Shown: positions 45,790-54,487 of the stretch, piece after piece
Position numbering within the stretch: the first letter of the stretch is position 1
Layout: every line of letters begins with the position of its first letter
Source: JBBQVS01 sp964250765
GTDB lineage: Bacteria; Chloroflexota; Ktedonobacteria; Ktedonobacterales; Ktedonobacteraceae
Length of the DNA: 64,000 nt
Assembly (NCBI GenBank): GCA_964250765.1
Contig: CAXUHF010000001.1
Span: 62,001 to 126,000 of the forward strand
Reading direction: 5' to 3'
Translations under genes and position numbers: made by a program
Notes under the pieces: generated by a model
The model's input: the letters and a program-made list of their open reading frames with translations, nothing else
Told to the model about the DNA's origin: nothing
Databases searched by the model: none

Positions 45790-46638
45790 ATCGGAGTATC
45801 TCAAGAGCGAATTGCTCGTGTCCTTCACGCGGCCCTCGACGCTGGCGTGAACGTGATTGACACTGCTGAGTGTTATGGGCAAAGTGAAGAAGCCATTGGA
45901 CATACACTAGGGAACCGTCGCAGTACCTGCTATCTTTTTACAAAGTGTGGACATGCGTCTGGGTTGAATCTTCCCGATTGGCATCCGCGCTTGCTGGAAC
46001 AGAGTATTGAGCGTAGCCTCAAGCGTTTACAGACAGACTATTTGGATGTGGTGCAACTTCATAGTTGTTCTGAGCAGGTACTCAAACGTGGTGAGGTAAT
46101 CGAGGTGCTACAACGTGTGCGTGATGCAGGCAAAGTCCGCTATCTTGGTTATAGTGGAGACCGCAAAGGCGCACTCTATGCTGTGCAATCAGGAGCATTC
46201 GATACCTTACAAACATCGATGAACATTGCTGACCAGGAGGCCATTGATCTCACTGTGAGCAAGGCGAAAGAACGACATATGGGCATTATCGCGAAACATC
46301 CGATTGCGAATGCCGTATGGAAAACGGGACAGAGACCGAGCAATGCTCACTTACAGGTCTATTGGGAGCGACTGAACACGCTGAAATACAACTTTCTTAC
46401 AAGTGACTTTCAGGACTCATTGAGCATTGCATTACGTTTCACGCTGACGGTTCCAGGAGTTGATGTTGCTATCGTGGGAACCACGAACCCTGAACACTTT
46501 CAGTCGAACGCCGCTCTCCTCTCTGCTGGACCACTCTTGCAGGAACAGTTCGAGGAAATACGTATGCGATGGAATACTATCACACGATGGCGTCACTATC
46601 TTCCGGGAGGACGAAGAGGATGGCATGGATGGGCCTAG
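45652..46638 (+). CDS. Aldo/keto reductase family protein with duplicated N-terminus
   Basis: TIM-barrel AKR motifs are present: NVIDTAECYGQSEEAIG (catalytic Asp and Tyr), FTKCG (Lys), VVQLHSC (His), and VAIVGTTNPEH near the end for NADP binding. The first 46 residues consist of two copies of a 23-residue block, METHFLSDTDMRVSQ- and METHFLGSTDMRVSQ-like; the normal AKR start corresponds to the second copy (ATG 45721). Which ATG is used is unclear: AAGGTG touches the first. 10 nt behind CoxG, so same operon. Confidence 0.85.
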   Translation: METHFLSDTDMRVSQPELGSHEMMETHFLGSTDMRVSQLGLGCHEMIGVSQERIARVLHAALDAGVNVIDTAECYGQSEEAIGHTLGNRRSTCYLFTKCGHASGLNLPDWHPRLLEQSIERSLKRLQTDYLDVVQLHSCSEQVLKRGEVIEVLQRVRDAGKVRYLGYSGDRKGALYAVQSGAFDTLQTSMNIADQEAIDLTVSKAKERHMGIIAKHPIANAVWKTGQRPSNAHLQVYWERLNTLKYNFLTSDFQDSLSIALRFTLTVPGVDVAIVGTTNPEHFQSNAALLSAGPLLQEQFEEIRMRWNTITRWRHYLPGGRRGWHGWA

Positions 46639-46679
46639 CATCGTTTCCTCTCCTTACCACTCCAAATGTTCAAGAAGAG

Positions 46680-47456
46680 TTAGCTCACCATGTCTTCGAC
46701 AAACCATATCCAGCCTCTTGAGTCTACGAAAAGGCCAACGCCGACTCTATGGAGCGTCGTACTCGTCAGGTGAATGCGATGCCAACCACTTGGTGGCTCG
46801 TTTATCATACTTTCCTGCACATTGTAGACGCCTCCCCACGCTGTCGGATATGGACCTGCCATCCCAATATTTTCACCACAATCGCTAAAGCCCGCAAAAC
46901 CCTCGTTGGCAATTCGAGTGCATTGATTGAGTCCACTGGGGCAGGTATGGCTAAACCCGCAATGCACCATATCCCATGCATGCTGACGCGCTCCTGCCGA
47001 AAGTGTTACATTCCATGTAAAGGCATAGAGTCCACGTGCTGCGCGATCACTATTGAGAAGTCCGAACAATTGCTGCGTCAATTGTACCTCTGCTGTGGTA
47101 ATCGCTGGCGGAGGGCCGTAAGGCGAGTTGCCGAGTCCGCCGCTTGGAATTGTACTCGACGGTGTAGATTGTGGTGGTGCGGTTGTAGGCGTTAGTTGCG
47201 GGTTTGTACTCGCGGTGGGAGTTGCTACTACCTGTGTTGGTACAGCAGTAGGTGATGGTTTTGAAGTTGATTTGGGTGTTGGAGTTGCTTGCTGTCGGGC
47301 AATGACTATTTGTGGTATAGCTGTTGGCAATTGGCCTGCGTTTACCTTGTTGGAAAGTAGTACTTGTGGTGGGAGGGACGAACGTCCTTGTGAACCACAC
47401 GCACTTAGTAGAATAACGAACAGCAGACCAGACAAAATAAAAATCTTTTTACGCAC
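46680..47456 (-). CDS. Lipoprotein with CAP/SCP domain
   Basis: 258 aa. The signal peptide ends in the lipobox LLSAC (Cys20). A Thr/Pro-rich linker (residues 50-110) leads to a CAP domain: LLNSDRAARGLYAFTWNVTLSAGARQHAWDM (split), CGFSHTCPSG, CGENIGMA, and HRVGVGLFVDSRGWIWFVEDM. CAP proteins are secreted and often bind lipids or act in cell-wall contexts. The extra Cys residues suggest disulfides. Confidence 0.88.
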   Translation of the reverse strand: MRKKIFILSGLLFVILLSACGSQGRSSLPPQVLLSNKVNAGQLPTAIPQIVIARQQATPTPKSTSKPSPTAVPTQVVATPTASTNPQLTPTTAPPQSTPSSTIPSGGLGNSPYGPPPAITTAEVQLTQQLFGLLNSDRAARGLYAFTWNVTLSAGARQHAWDMVHCGFSHTCPSGLNQCTRIANEGFAGFSDCGENIGMAGPYPTAWGGVYNVQESMINEPPSGWHRIHLTSTTLHRVGVGLFVDSRGWIWFVEDMVS

Positions 47457-47679
47457 GACAGTACAAATCCTCCAGTATGTAGCATATTACAAAATACATA
47501 GCTTATTAGGAAGATAACATATCTTCGATGTATCTCCGCATATCAACGTAAAATGTGGTACTTTTGCATGATGTATTTTGTACGCCTCTCCTAAAACCAC
47601 TTTTTTGCAGTAAATAAATTTATTTCTCGAAAAGCACTCTGCTGGATGGATAGTGTGTTGCACTTGAACATATCGTTTT

Positions 47680-48990
47680 TTAACTTCTCCGAGTTCGTGT
47701 GCTGAGAGCCTTTACGAGAAGAGACACAAGCACAAGTTGCGTTATATACGAGGGAATGTAGTTCCCAATATTTATGAGGAGCGAGAAAAGCATGCTACCA
47801 CTCGCTTCAGAGAACAAAGCTATACTTGAAGTATCCAACAGCAACACAACGAAGTCGAAGAGGCTATGAAGTCCCACTGCAAGTAGAAAACCAGTCAACA
47901 AAAGCCCAAATTGTCTCCAGCGTCCTCGCTTATATCGTAGATATCCAAGTGTAACACCGATGCAAGCGGTAAATGTCGAGTGAAGCAACCAACCAAGGAA
48001 AACTCTACCAAGAATAAGCGTAGCGAGAGAACCTTCTGGATGGTTCGCAAAATACCAGTAATTCTCTACTAAAGCAAAGCCCGCACCTACCAATACCCCA
48101 TACACTATTCCATCAACCACAGTGACAAATGTATTGCGTCGAACTATAAGAAGTAGGAGTAAACCCAATCCTTTACTGCTCTCTTCAACTATGCTGGGAT
48201 TAAGTGCGAGGAATGCGATATGTAAGACGTTGTTTGCTCCTTGCGCCAGAGCATCTGGTACTACTGTCTCTATGTATGTTTCTGTAAAAAAAGCTATTGG
48301 GACAGCGATACAAGCTCCCCATAGGAATGTCGCAATACGCAAGAACCAGGGTTTCGGGTCATAGCGGTTAATGAAATGAGTCAATACTAAGATTGCAATA
48401 GCTGGAACAGGAGGAATGAGCAGAGTCACAAAGATGTCTGTTGCTCCTCCTTTATTCATGAACTGAGGATGTCTCATCAGGCCATTCATGAAAATAACAA
48501 GAATCACACTGGCAAGAAGTATTGCACCTCCGATACGCGCAACGAGAAGGTTGCGGTGCCTCCTACTCCATAAGCGTGAAGTAGGCCGACGCACTAAGGC
48601 CGCCTCCAATAGACCAGCTTCCAAGCTATCGAGACGAAAAGAGTCCTGATCAACTAACTGTAGTACAGCACTTCCCACAGTAAGAATGTCGTGAAGTTGT
48701 ACTGGAAAACTCTCACCCCTTGCAACGAATTGGTCATTCACACGCACACTATTTTTTTGGCTTACATTGGTAATATGCCAGCCAGATGACAAGAGCGTTA
48801 GTTTCGCATGTTCGCGAGAAATTGTAGCATTCATCAATACAAGATCATTATGCAGCCCACGCCCAATCGTTATTTCGTGACATGCAAGCAGATATGTCAG
48901 ATACTCCTCAGATATACTGAGGTTTGGTGTCACAGAAGCGGTGGGACAAGTACATATCACTCGCAATGCATCATAATTCTGATTCATCAT
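47680..48990 (-). CDS. FHA domain fused to a PrsW-type intramembrane metalloprotease
   Basis: Residues 38-115 are an FHA phosphothreonine-binding domain (ITIGRGLHNDLVLMNATISREHAKL split; GR, SxxH). Residues 150-436 are a PrsW-family membrane protease: EExxK (Glu269, Glu270, Lys273), FALVENYWYF (Glu309), LLHSTFT (His337), GLHSLFDF (His375). PrsW cleaves anti-sigma factors in stress signalling; the FHA domain would tie it to Ser/Thr kinase signals. Divergent from the blaI operon across 304 bases. Confidence 0.88.
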   Translation of the reverse strand: MMNQNYDALRVICTCPTASVTPNLSISEEYLTYLLACHEITIGRGLHNDLVLMNATISREHAKLTLLSSGWHITNVSQKNSVRVNDQFVARGESFPVQLHDILTVGSAVLQLVDQDSFRLDSLEAGLLEAALVRRPTSRLWSRRHRNLLVARIGGAILLASVILVIFMNGLMRHPQFMNKGGATDIFVTLLIPPVPAIAILVLTHFINRYDPKPWFLRIATFLWGACIAVPIAFFTETYIETVVPDALAQGANNVLHIAFLALNPSIVEESSKGLGLLLLLIVRRNTFVTVVDGIVYGVLVGAGFALVENYWYFANHPEGSLATLILGRVFLGWLLHSTFTACIGVTLGYLRYKRGRWRQFGLLLTGFLLAVGLHSLFDFVVLLLDTSSIALFSEASGSMLFSLLINIGNYIPSYITQLVLVSLLVKALSTRTRRS

Positions 48991-49094
48991 TTCTTTCTAT
49001 ACATATGGTATTTCTCATTCTTTACCAGCAGTCACTGTTGTCCAGATAATTTCTGACTCTTTTCATTTTTCGTAAGTACCTGTTCTTTTTCCTC

Positions 49095-49149
49095 GTAGTA
49101 TACCATCGACTGTAGTACCTTTGACAAGGGTATCAACATCTGGTATACT
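49095..49149 (+). promoter_or_regulatory. blaI operon promoter and BlaI-type operator
   Basis: TTGACA (49121-49126), 17 nt, TATACT (49144-49149) is a near-consensus sigma-70-type promoter. Just upstream, 49095-49119 reads on the reverse strand GGTACTACAGTCGATGGTAT, matching the sites at 43965 and 54337. This sits between the FHA-PrsW gene and the blaI operon and may control both. Confidence 0.7.
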
Positions 49150-49294
49150 GTTGAAAAACATTGACGTGTATGAAACGAGGAATACTCGGTTGACAACGCA
49201 TACACCGCTTTTTGCTGTTACGTAGAAAAAAGATTTCAGTCCACACAACAATACAGAACAATGTCCCGTCTCAGTGTGAAGGAGAAGATGTACG

Positions 49295-49738
49295 ATGAAT
49301 GCTGAGCCAGATATTAGTACGTTTCGGATCGACCGTCCCGGCATTCGCAAGATTCTCGGAGACCTTGAGGCTGAGATTATGGAGATTATTTGGACGCGTC
49401 CAGTTGCTCAAGGAACGATGGTTCGAGACATCTTCGAGGTACTCTATGAACGGAGGCGGATTGCCTATACAACAGTCATGAATACGATGACGCGCTTGGC
49501 GAAGAAGCACCTACTCCGCGTTGAGAAAGAGGACCAAGCCTACATCTACTACCCAAACTTTACACAGCAGGAACTTATCTCACGTTTTATTGGACACGTT
49601 CTTGAAGATTTATTCGTCAGTTTTTCCGATGCCACACAAGAAGGAATCAATACCCTGTCAGACCGAGAGGCAGCGACAAGAGCACAACAGGTGCTTGATG
49701 ACATTCAACATCGTCGAGTGATGGAGGAGGGTGAGTAG
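49295..49738 (+). CDS. BlaI/MecI/CopY-family transcriptional repressor
   Basis: 147 aa winged helix: LGDLEAEIMEIIWTRP, VRDIFEVLYERRRIAYTTVMNTMTRLAKKHLLRVEKEDQAYIYYP (split), and the dimerisation tail ISRFIGHVLEDLFVSF are characteristic. Such repressors bind dyads and are usually removed by a membrane M56 protease, which is the next gene, overlapping by 1 nt. The related operators named above make autoregulation likely. AAGGAGAAG precedes the ATG. Confidence 0.92.
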   Translation: MNAEPDISTFRIDRPGIRKILGDLEAEIMEIIWTRPVAQGTMVRDIFEVLYERRRIAYTTVMNTMTRLAKKHLLRVEKEDQAYIYYPNFTQQELISRFIGHVLEDLFVSFSDATQEGINTLSDREAATRAQQVLDDIQHRRVMEEGE

Positions 49739-50724
49739 TGCATGTCCTGCTGAGCGTTTCGAGTATCTTCCTCATTGTTCTTGGGAGTTCTCTTCTTCTC
49801 CGTGTTCTCCACACTATGAAGGATTGGTCTCAACGGAGGATGATACAGCTTTGTGTTCTCGTGATGCCGAGTGTGCTTCTTGGTCTGGGTGTTGGGAGCT
49901 TACATCACTTTATTGGTCGCATCTGTCTCATAGGTGCTCCGCTTTGGGATGTCTTACTTGGAGCAGGGGTTCCTCTTGGTATGAGTATCATCGCACTTGG
50001 TGCAGTTGGGGTAGGGGTGTTACGACTCATCTTCATGAGAAAGGTTGTCGCTCGTCATGTTGTTCTTGTTGATACTCATCTTCAGGAACGTGTCAACGAA
50101 TTGGCTCTACAATTACATGCTGCACCCACACGCATCTTCCTTAGCCTCTCCAATAAACCTTTAGCATTCACGAGTGGTATCTTCCGACCAACGATAGTGC
50201 TTTCAACATGGATGATTAAACATCTTGATCGACGCGAACTTGAAGCAGTTTTGGTCCATGAGCTAGAGCATGTGACACGCCATGACTACTTTGTCGTCTG
50301 GTTGTCACTGATTCTACGAGACGCCTTCTTTTACTTTCCAACATGCCATACGGCGTATCGCCAACTTCAGCATGAAAAAGAGTTCGCATGTGATGATCTC
50401 GTGGTTGATGTGACGCGAAGACCACTCGCGCTCGCAAGCGCACTTGCAAAAGTTTGGCAGAATGCGGTAGCGGAACCAACGTTTGCAACATTCGGTGCTG
50501 CACAACCTCTTATAAAAGGTGAAGAGGTGGTTCATGGACGTATCGAACGGTTACTTTCCTTATCTTCATCGACAAAGAAAATATCGGTGTCTTCTGGTGT
50601 GAATACCTTTGGCGCGAAGGCACTGGCTGCTGGAATTTTTCTTGGCGTGCAGAGTGTCAATATCATCATTGTATTAGCACTGATGGGATGCAATCCCTTA
50701 GCATTACTAGAAAAACTGTTTTGA
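49738..50724 (+). CDS. M56-family (BlaR1-type) membrane metalloprotease without sensor domain
   Basis: GTG start overlaps the blaI stop by one base. Several helices at the N-terminus (1-100), then a zinc site HELEH (174-178) with EKEFACDD supplying a third ligand (Glu213/Glu215), and a last helix near the C-terminus. BlaR1 carries a penicillin-binding sensor beyond this; it is absent here. The protein probably inactivates the BlaI-type repressor when triggered by an unknown signal. Confidence 0.88.
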   Translation: MHVLLSVSSIFLIVLGSSLLLRVLHTMKDWSQRRMIQLCVLVMPSVLLGLGVGSLHHFIGRICLIGAPLWDVLLGAGVPLGMSIIALGAVGVGVLRLIFMRKVVARHVVLVDTHLQERVNELALQLHAAPTRIFLSLSNKPLAFTSGIFRPTIVLSTWMIKHLDRRELEAVLVHELEHVTRHDYFVVWLSLILRDAFFYFPTCHTAYRQLQHEKEFACDDLVVDVTRRPLALASALAKVWQNAVAEPTFATFGAAQPLIKGEEVVHGRIERLLSLSSSTKKISVSSGVNTFGAKALAAGIFLGVQSVNIIIVLALMGCNPLALLEKLF

Positions 50725-50783
50725 AAAATGTTTCTTGTACGATGAAATACGTGTTTCATATGAAGAGAGGATGAGGCATTTCC

Positions 50784-51713
50784 ATGACGTTCGTTCTGTT
50801 CGCGCTCTTTATAGTTGCCTTGATGTTCATACTGATTGGGTTCCTCCTTTCTCCAAAAATCCAGTCTTCTGTAAAGCAAAAAAGAGTATCACCCGTTCAA
50901 ACATATCGTGTCTCTCCCACACGTATGAATAGACGTGTGCAGGCACGCCCATCGCAAGGTGAAGGAAGTCGTCGTGTGAAGGGGAGCAGTATACGTTCAT
51001 ATCCAGTGAAAAGCGTATTTGAATGGCGTCTTGGTCAACAAACTTCCTGGCTCGGTATCACCTTCATCCTGCTTTCGTTCCTCGCTTTTGGTGCTTACTC
51101 TTTGAATATGCTTCTTCCTCGTTCTACTCTTTTTGTTGACGCATTTGCGAGTCAAACGAACACAACTGCTTCGTCCACTCCAGCAACACATACTCAGCCT
51201 CAATTGTTTTCTGGCATGTCAGGAGCATCGAAAGCACTCACTCGCCTGAGCCAACTGGACGTGAATCAGTATAGTTCTTCTCAAGAGTATGACAAATGGG
51301 CATATTCGGCATGTTCGGCAGCGGCGTTAACGGAAATTTTTAATGCCTACGGTCGCCACTATCGAGTTACAGACGTTTTATCACTTGAGGCGAGTATTGG
51401 TGAAATTACTCCTGAACTGGGATTGGTAGAGCCTGTTGGCATTGATCGTACTGCTGCCCGTTTCGGATTTAAGGCTACATGGCTAAATAAACCTTCACTC
51501 GATGAGATGCTCAACGTCGCCAATACCGGAAGGCCGATTATCATAGGCTTTCCCCCTGATAGGTGGTCAGGAGGCCACATTCTCGTGACTCTTGGTGGTG
51601 ATAAGAACAATGTCTATCTTGCAGATACGTCTCGCCTGAACATGAAAATTATGCCTCGTACCACGTTTCTTAAATACTGGGTGGGTTTCGCTGTTGTCGT
51701 GACGCCAAATTGA
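50784..51713 (+). CDS. Membrane-anchored C39-like cysteine peptidase
   Basis: 309 aa with an N-terminal helix (3-23), a basic linker, a second helix (90-112) and an extracellular C-terminal domain. Candidate triad: Cys177 (WAYSACSAAALTEIF), His265 (SGGHILVTLGG) and Asp281 (VYLADTS), as in peptidase C39-like proteins. In the same operon as blaI and the M56 protease, 59 nt downstream. Confidence 0.75.
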   Translation: MTFVLFALFIVALMFILIGFLLSPKIQSSVKQKRVSPVQTYRVSPTRMNRRVQARPSQGEGSRRVKGSSIRSYPVKSVFEWRLGQQTSWLGITFILLSFLAFGAYSLNMLLPRSTLFVDAFASQTNTTASSTPATHTQPQLFSGMSGASKALTRLSQLDVNQYSSSQEYDKWAYSACSAAALTEIFNAYGRHYRVTDVLSLEASIGEITPELGLVEPVGIDRTAARFGFKATWLNKPSLDEMLNVANTGRPIIIGFPPDRWSGGHILVTLGGDKNNVYLADTSRLNMKIMPRTTFLKYWVGFAVVVTPN

Positions 51714-51726
51714 TGGAGAGTGTCTT

Positions 51727-52707
51727 ATGTTCATTCGTCATTTCAGCATTACAAGTGTATGTTTATTATTCTCTCTTCTCTTCACGGCTGCCTGTGCTCA
51801 ATCACCTACTCTATCAGCGAACAAACCCAGCAGTACATCTACAGCATCTTCTGGTATGTCCAGTAGTTCACCTACAGCAATACCTACCGCGACAGCGAAA
51901 CCTTTGCCAACAAACACGCCTAATGTCACACCGCAACGCTATACTGCTCAAGTAGTATTGCGAGGAGTGGGAAGACCTGATGATCTCATTTTTGATCAAC
52001 AGGGACGCTTGCTCTTTAGTGATGAAACTGATGCCACTATTAGCCGAGTAAATGTTGATGGCTCAGTGACGTTACTCTTGAAAGACCCGAATGGTCCAGA
52101 AGGCTTGATCTCCCTCCCAAATGGCACGCTTATCTTCTCTGAACAAGAAGCGAATCGAATTGTCTCTCTAGCACCCGGGTCGAAAACGCCGACCGTTTTG
52201 CGTGTGCTACCGGGTATTCCAAGTACTGCAAACTGTAAGCATGGTGTAGATAATATTGCACTTGACCCTACTACGAACACGATCATCGTCCCTGATAGTC
52301 CAACAGGGAACGTATATCGTATGAGTCTGGATGGCAAAACGTTTACCCTGCTAGCATCAGGTATTGTACGACCCGTTGGCGCAGGAGTAGACACCAAAGG
52401 AACTATCTTTATCGCTGACGAATGTGGCAATGCTGTTTGGCGTATTACACCGAATGGGCAGAAAACACGTATCGGAGGCTTCGGGATGCCAGATGATGTC
52501 GTTCCCGATGGACATGGCAACTTGCTCATCATTGACCTTGCCCCCTCTATTCATTCGCTGATACGTTTAAATCTCGCGTCAGGAAAGCGTGAAACTTTGG
52601 CGAGTCAGGGGTACATTGAGCCGCAAGGTCTACTTGTGGATGTCCGTGGCAACATTTTTATCTCAGATGATTATGCAAACGTTATCATGGAGTATAAACC
52701 CGTCTAG
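51727..52707 (+). CDS. Lipoprotein with SMP-30/NHL-type beta-propeller
   Basis: The signal peptide ends at the lipobox TAAC (Cys23); a Ser/Thr/Pro linker follows (25-70). Residues 75-326 form a six-bladed propeller: RPDDLIFDQQGRLLFSDE, GPEGLISLPNGTLIFSEQ, RPVGAGVDTKGTIFIADE, EPQGLLVDVRGNIFISDD. Such propellers bind metals or small ligands and sometimes are lactonases. Starts 13 nt after the peptidase gene; last gene of the blaI operon. Confidence 0.85.
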   Translation: MFIRHFSITSVCLLFSLLFTAACAQSPTLSANKPSSTSTASSGMSSSSPTAIPTATAKPLPTNTPNVTPQRYTAQVVLRGVGRPDDLIFDQQGRLLFSDETDATISRVNVDGSVTLLLKDPNGPEGLISLPNGTLIFSEQEANRIVSLAPGSKTPTVLRVLPGIPSTANCKHGVDNIALDPTTNTIIVPDSPTGNVYRMSLDGKTFTLLASGIVRPVGAGVDTKGTIFIADECGNAVWRITPNGQKTRIGGFGMPDDVVPDGHGNLLIIDLAPSIHSLIRLNLASGKRETLASQGYIEPQGLLVDVRGNIFISDDYANVIMEYKPV

Positions 52708-52791
52708 TGAGAGAATCTGTAAAGAGATGTTTTTGTGAAAGAAGCTATGTTTAATCAAGAGAAAAAATATACGGTTCAGAAAGAGGGATAG

Positions 52792-52956
52792 ATGAAGCAT
52801 GTTCATTTCTTTCTCCACTTCTTAAGCACGTCAAGTCTTCTCTTCATGTTTGTAGCTTGCTCTCAAACATCTATAGTATCCTCTGTAGCTACACCCTTTG
52901 TTTCACTGTTGAAGCAGTCGCTGCAAAGCCAAGAATTGAGCCAAGGAGAAGGCTAA
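52792..52956 (+). pseudogene. Stub of a lipoprotein (signal peptide and 30 residues)
   Basis: 54 codons from ATG 52792 with AAGAGGGA upstream: a signal sequence with lipobox FVAC, then a short tail that runs antisense through the last 68 bases of ccdA. The tail is simply the complement of ccdA, so the original gene was cut at about 52885. ccdA neighbours often encode thioredoxin-like lipoproteins, a plausible original identity. Confidence 0.5.
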
Positions 52957-53383
52957 TGCAAGGCGTCCAACCAATGGCAAAAATGCTTCCAATAACAAAC
53001 GACATCAAATAGTTGGGACGTGTGGGATGCAATTCAAAACGCTTTTGCCAGTAGAGAAATGGTACCTTGAGAATGTCCACCAGGTGTAGTCCAATAAGGA
53101 CGAGCAAGACGCCACCGATCTGGCGTAATTGGAATTGATACGCGCTCAGCAGGTTTCCCTGTGCACTTGCCGTCGCGCCGAGCGCAACGAAAGCAGTGGT
53201 GAAACCAAGTACGAACATGACCGAATGCAGAAAAGTGACAAAATGTGTTCCCGTCGTTTGAGAAACGCTTTGACCAACGAGCTGGGTCAGATAAATAGGA
53301 ACCAACGGTAACATACAGGGTGAGAGAAAGGAAGCCAGTCCCGCTGCAAAGGCAACCCCAAAACTCACAAGTGATATATTCAT
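52889..53383 (-). pseudogene. ccdA: C-terminally truncated CcdA-like cytochrome c biogenesis protein
   Basis: 164 aa instead of roughly 220-240. The N-terminus is canonical (SFLSPCMLPLVPIYL, Cys23) and the second redox Cys is present (IGWTPCISLLLG, Cys142). It stops after ILGFAATASTVKQRV, where the last two helices should follow. CcdA moves electrons across the membrane to thioredoxin-like proteins for cytochrome c or copper-protein maturation. Loss of two helices probably inactivates it, though both cysteines remain. Confidence 0.7.
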
Positions 53384-53407
53384 TTTCTTGTATATCTCCT
53401 CATTCTT

Positions 53408-54112
53408 CTATCTCTTTTCTTCGTCTTCGCTCTGCTGTGGCATACTGTTAGGTGTGATAGAGAGGCATAACACCCAACCATGCCACAACCAGTTCAAGGT
53501 AAATGCCCGTTCTCGTGGAGCACACAATCCCGCTTTCACGCAAAGCGATTTTGCCTCTGACAAACGATAGGCTTGCACTTCCCCTGCCTCAATATGTCGT
53601 ATCAGCCATTCAAGGAGTGCCCAAAGAAAAGGAGGTCCATGGCGTGCGTAATCTTCTACGACCATTTGTCCCTCTGGTGCTAGCAGTTGCCGAAGTTCCG
53701 CAAGTGCCTGTACGGGATTCGACACGTCGTGCAACGCATTCGTACATGTGATCAGGTCAAAAGAATGTGGGGTATACGGAAGATTGGCTGTTGCGTCATT
53801 GCCCAACGTTGCCTGATGTAACTGGACATGAGGCTGATTTGCCAGGGCAAGACGCGCCTGTGCTAACATATCTGCACTCGCATCTACCCCATACCCCTCC
53901 ATAGCCGGGATATGTTTGAAGAGCATTTGTAGCAAAACGCCAGTCCCACATGCTACATCAAGGACACGGGGTGGACGACCTTGTTGCGAGGATATACTCT
54001 GTAACTGAGCAACATCAATCGTCGAGATAGTTTCTGCAAGCGTTCTCTCAGTGAACGAGTGCCAGCGCAGATTATAATACCGCGCATTCTGTCCTGTATA
54101 GTAACCACTCAT
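53408..54112 (-). CDS. Class I SAM-dependent methyltransferase
   Basis: 234 aa from the ATG at 54112 (MSGYYTGQNA); a GTG 9 nt further upstream is also possible. VLDVACGTGVLLQML is motif I, GYGVDASADML the acidic loop, FDLITCTNALHDVSNP motif IV. The pattern resembles UbiE/MenG-type small-molecule methyltransferases. It lies 24 nt upstream of truncated ccdA and was probably its operon partner. Confidence 0.82.
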   Translation of the reverse strand: MSGYYTGQNARYYNLRWHSFTERTLAETISTIDVAQLQSISSQQGRPPRVLDVACGTGVLLQMLFKHIPAMEGYGVDASADMLAQARLALANQPHVQLHQATLGNDATANLPYTPHSFDLITCTNALHDVSNPVQALAELRQLLAPEGQMVVEDYARHGPPFLWALLEWLIRHIEAGEVQAYRLSEAKSLCVKAGLCAPRERAFTLNWLWHGWVLCLSITPNSMPQQSEDEEKR

Positions 54113-54487
54113 GTCTATCACTTTCGTACTGTATCAGGCACTTGTAGGGATACAAGCATAAAGAGGGAAAAACTGATTATAAGGATTAGCACAAGAAGCT
54201 TTCGTCGTCCTGAGCGTTTCTTGAATTGTACGGATGTCGTCTGCTCTCGAGTAGTGTCCACTGTATCCTCTCATTTCTTCTAACCCATTCTATTATATCT
54301 TGCCAAGATACACATGTTTATAGTACGATTGATATAGATACTACCGACGATAGTATCATTTGAAAAGAAACGCTTCTCATAAAAAAAGGGGAATGTAAGC
54401 CTCTCATTTCTGGTTGGAGAGAGACTTTTATAGTTAAGGTCAATTATATACTCAGCAGAAGACAAGAAGCATCAGGAGATGACAGAA
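54113..54487. other. Divergent intergenic region
   Basis: 375 bases between the methyltransferase and the Lgt-like gene. It holds the BlaI-type dyad at 54337-54357. No gene seen. Confidence 0.45.
54337..54357. promoter_or_regulatory. BlaI-type dyad GATACTA-N7-TAGTATC
   Basis: A perfect 7-bp dyad with a 7-nt spacer (CCGACGA). It matches the 43965 and 49095 elements in both half sites and in the GTCG centre on the reverse strand. It is 130 nt before the Lgt-like ATG. Confidence 0.6.

Noticed and set aside
50735..50932. 65-codon plus-strand ORF at the start of the C39-like gene
   Set aside because: Overlaps the better-supported membrane peptidase frame and has no ribosome site of its own.
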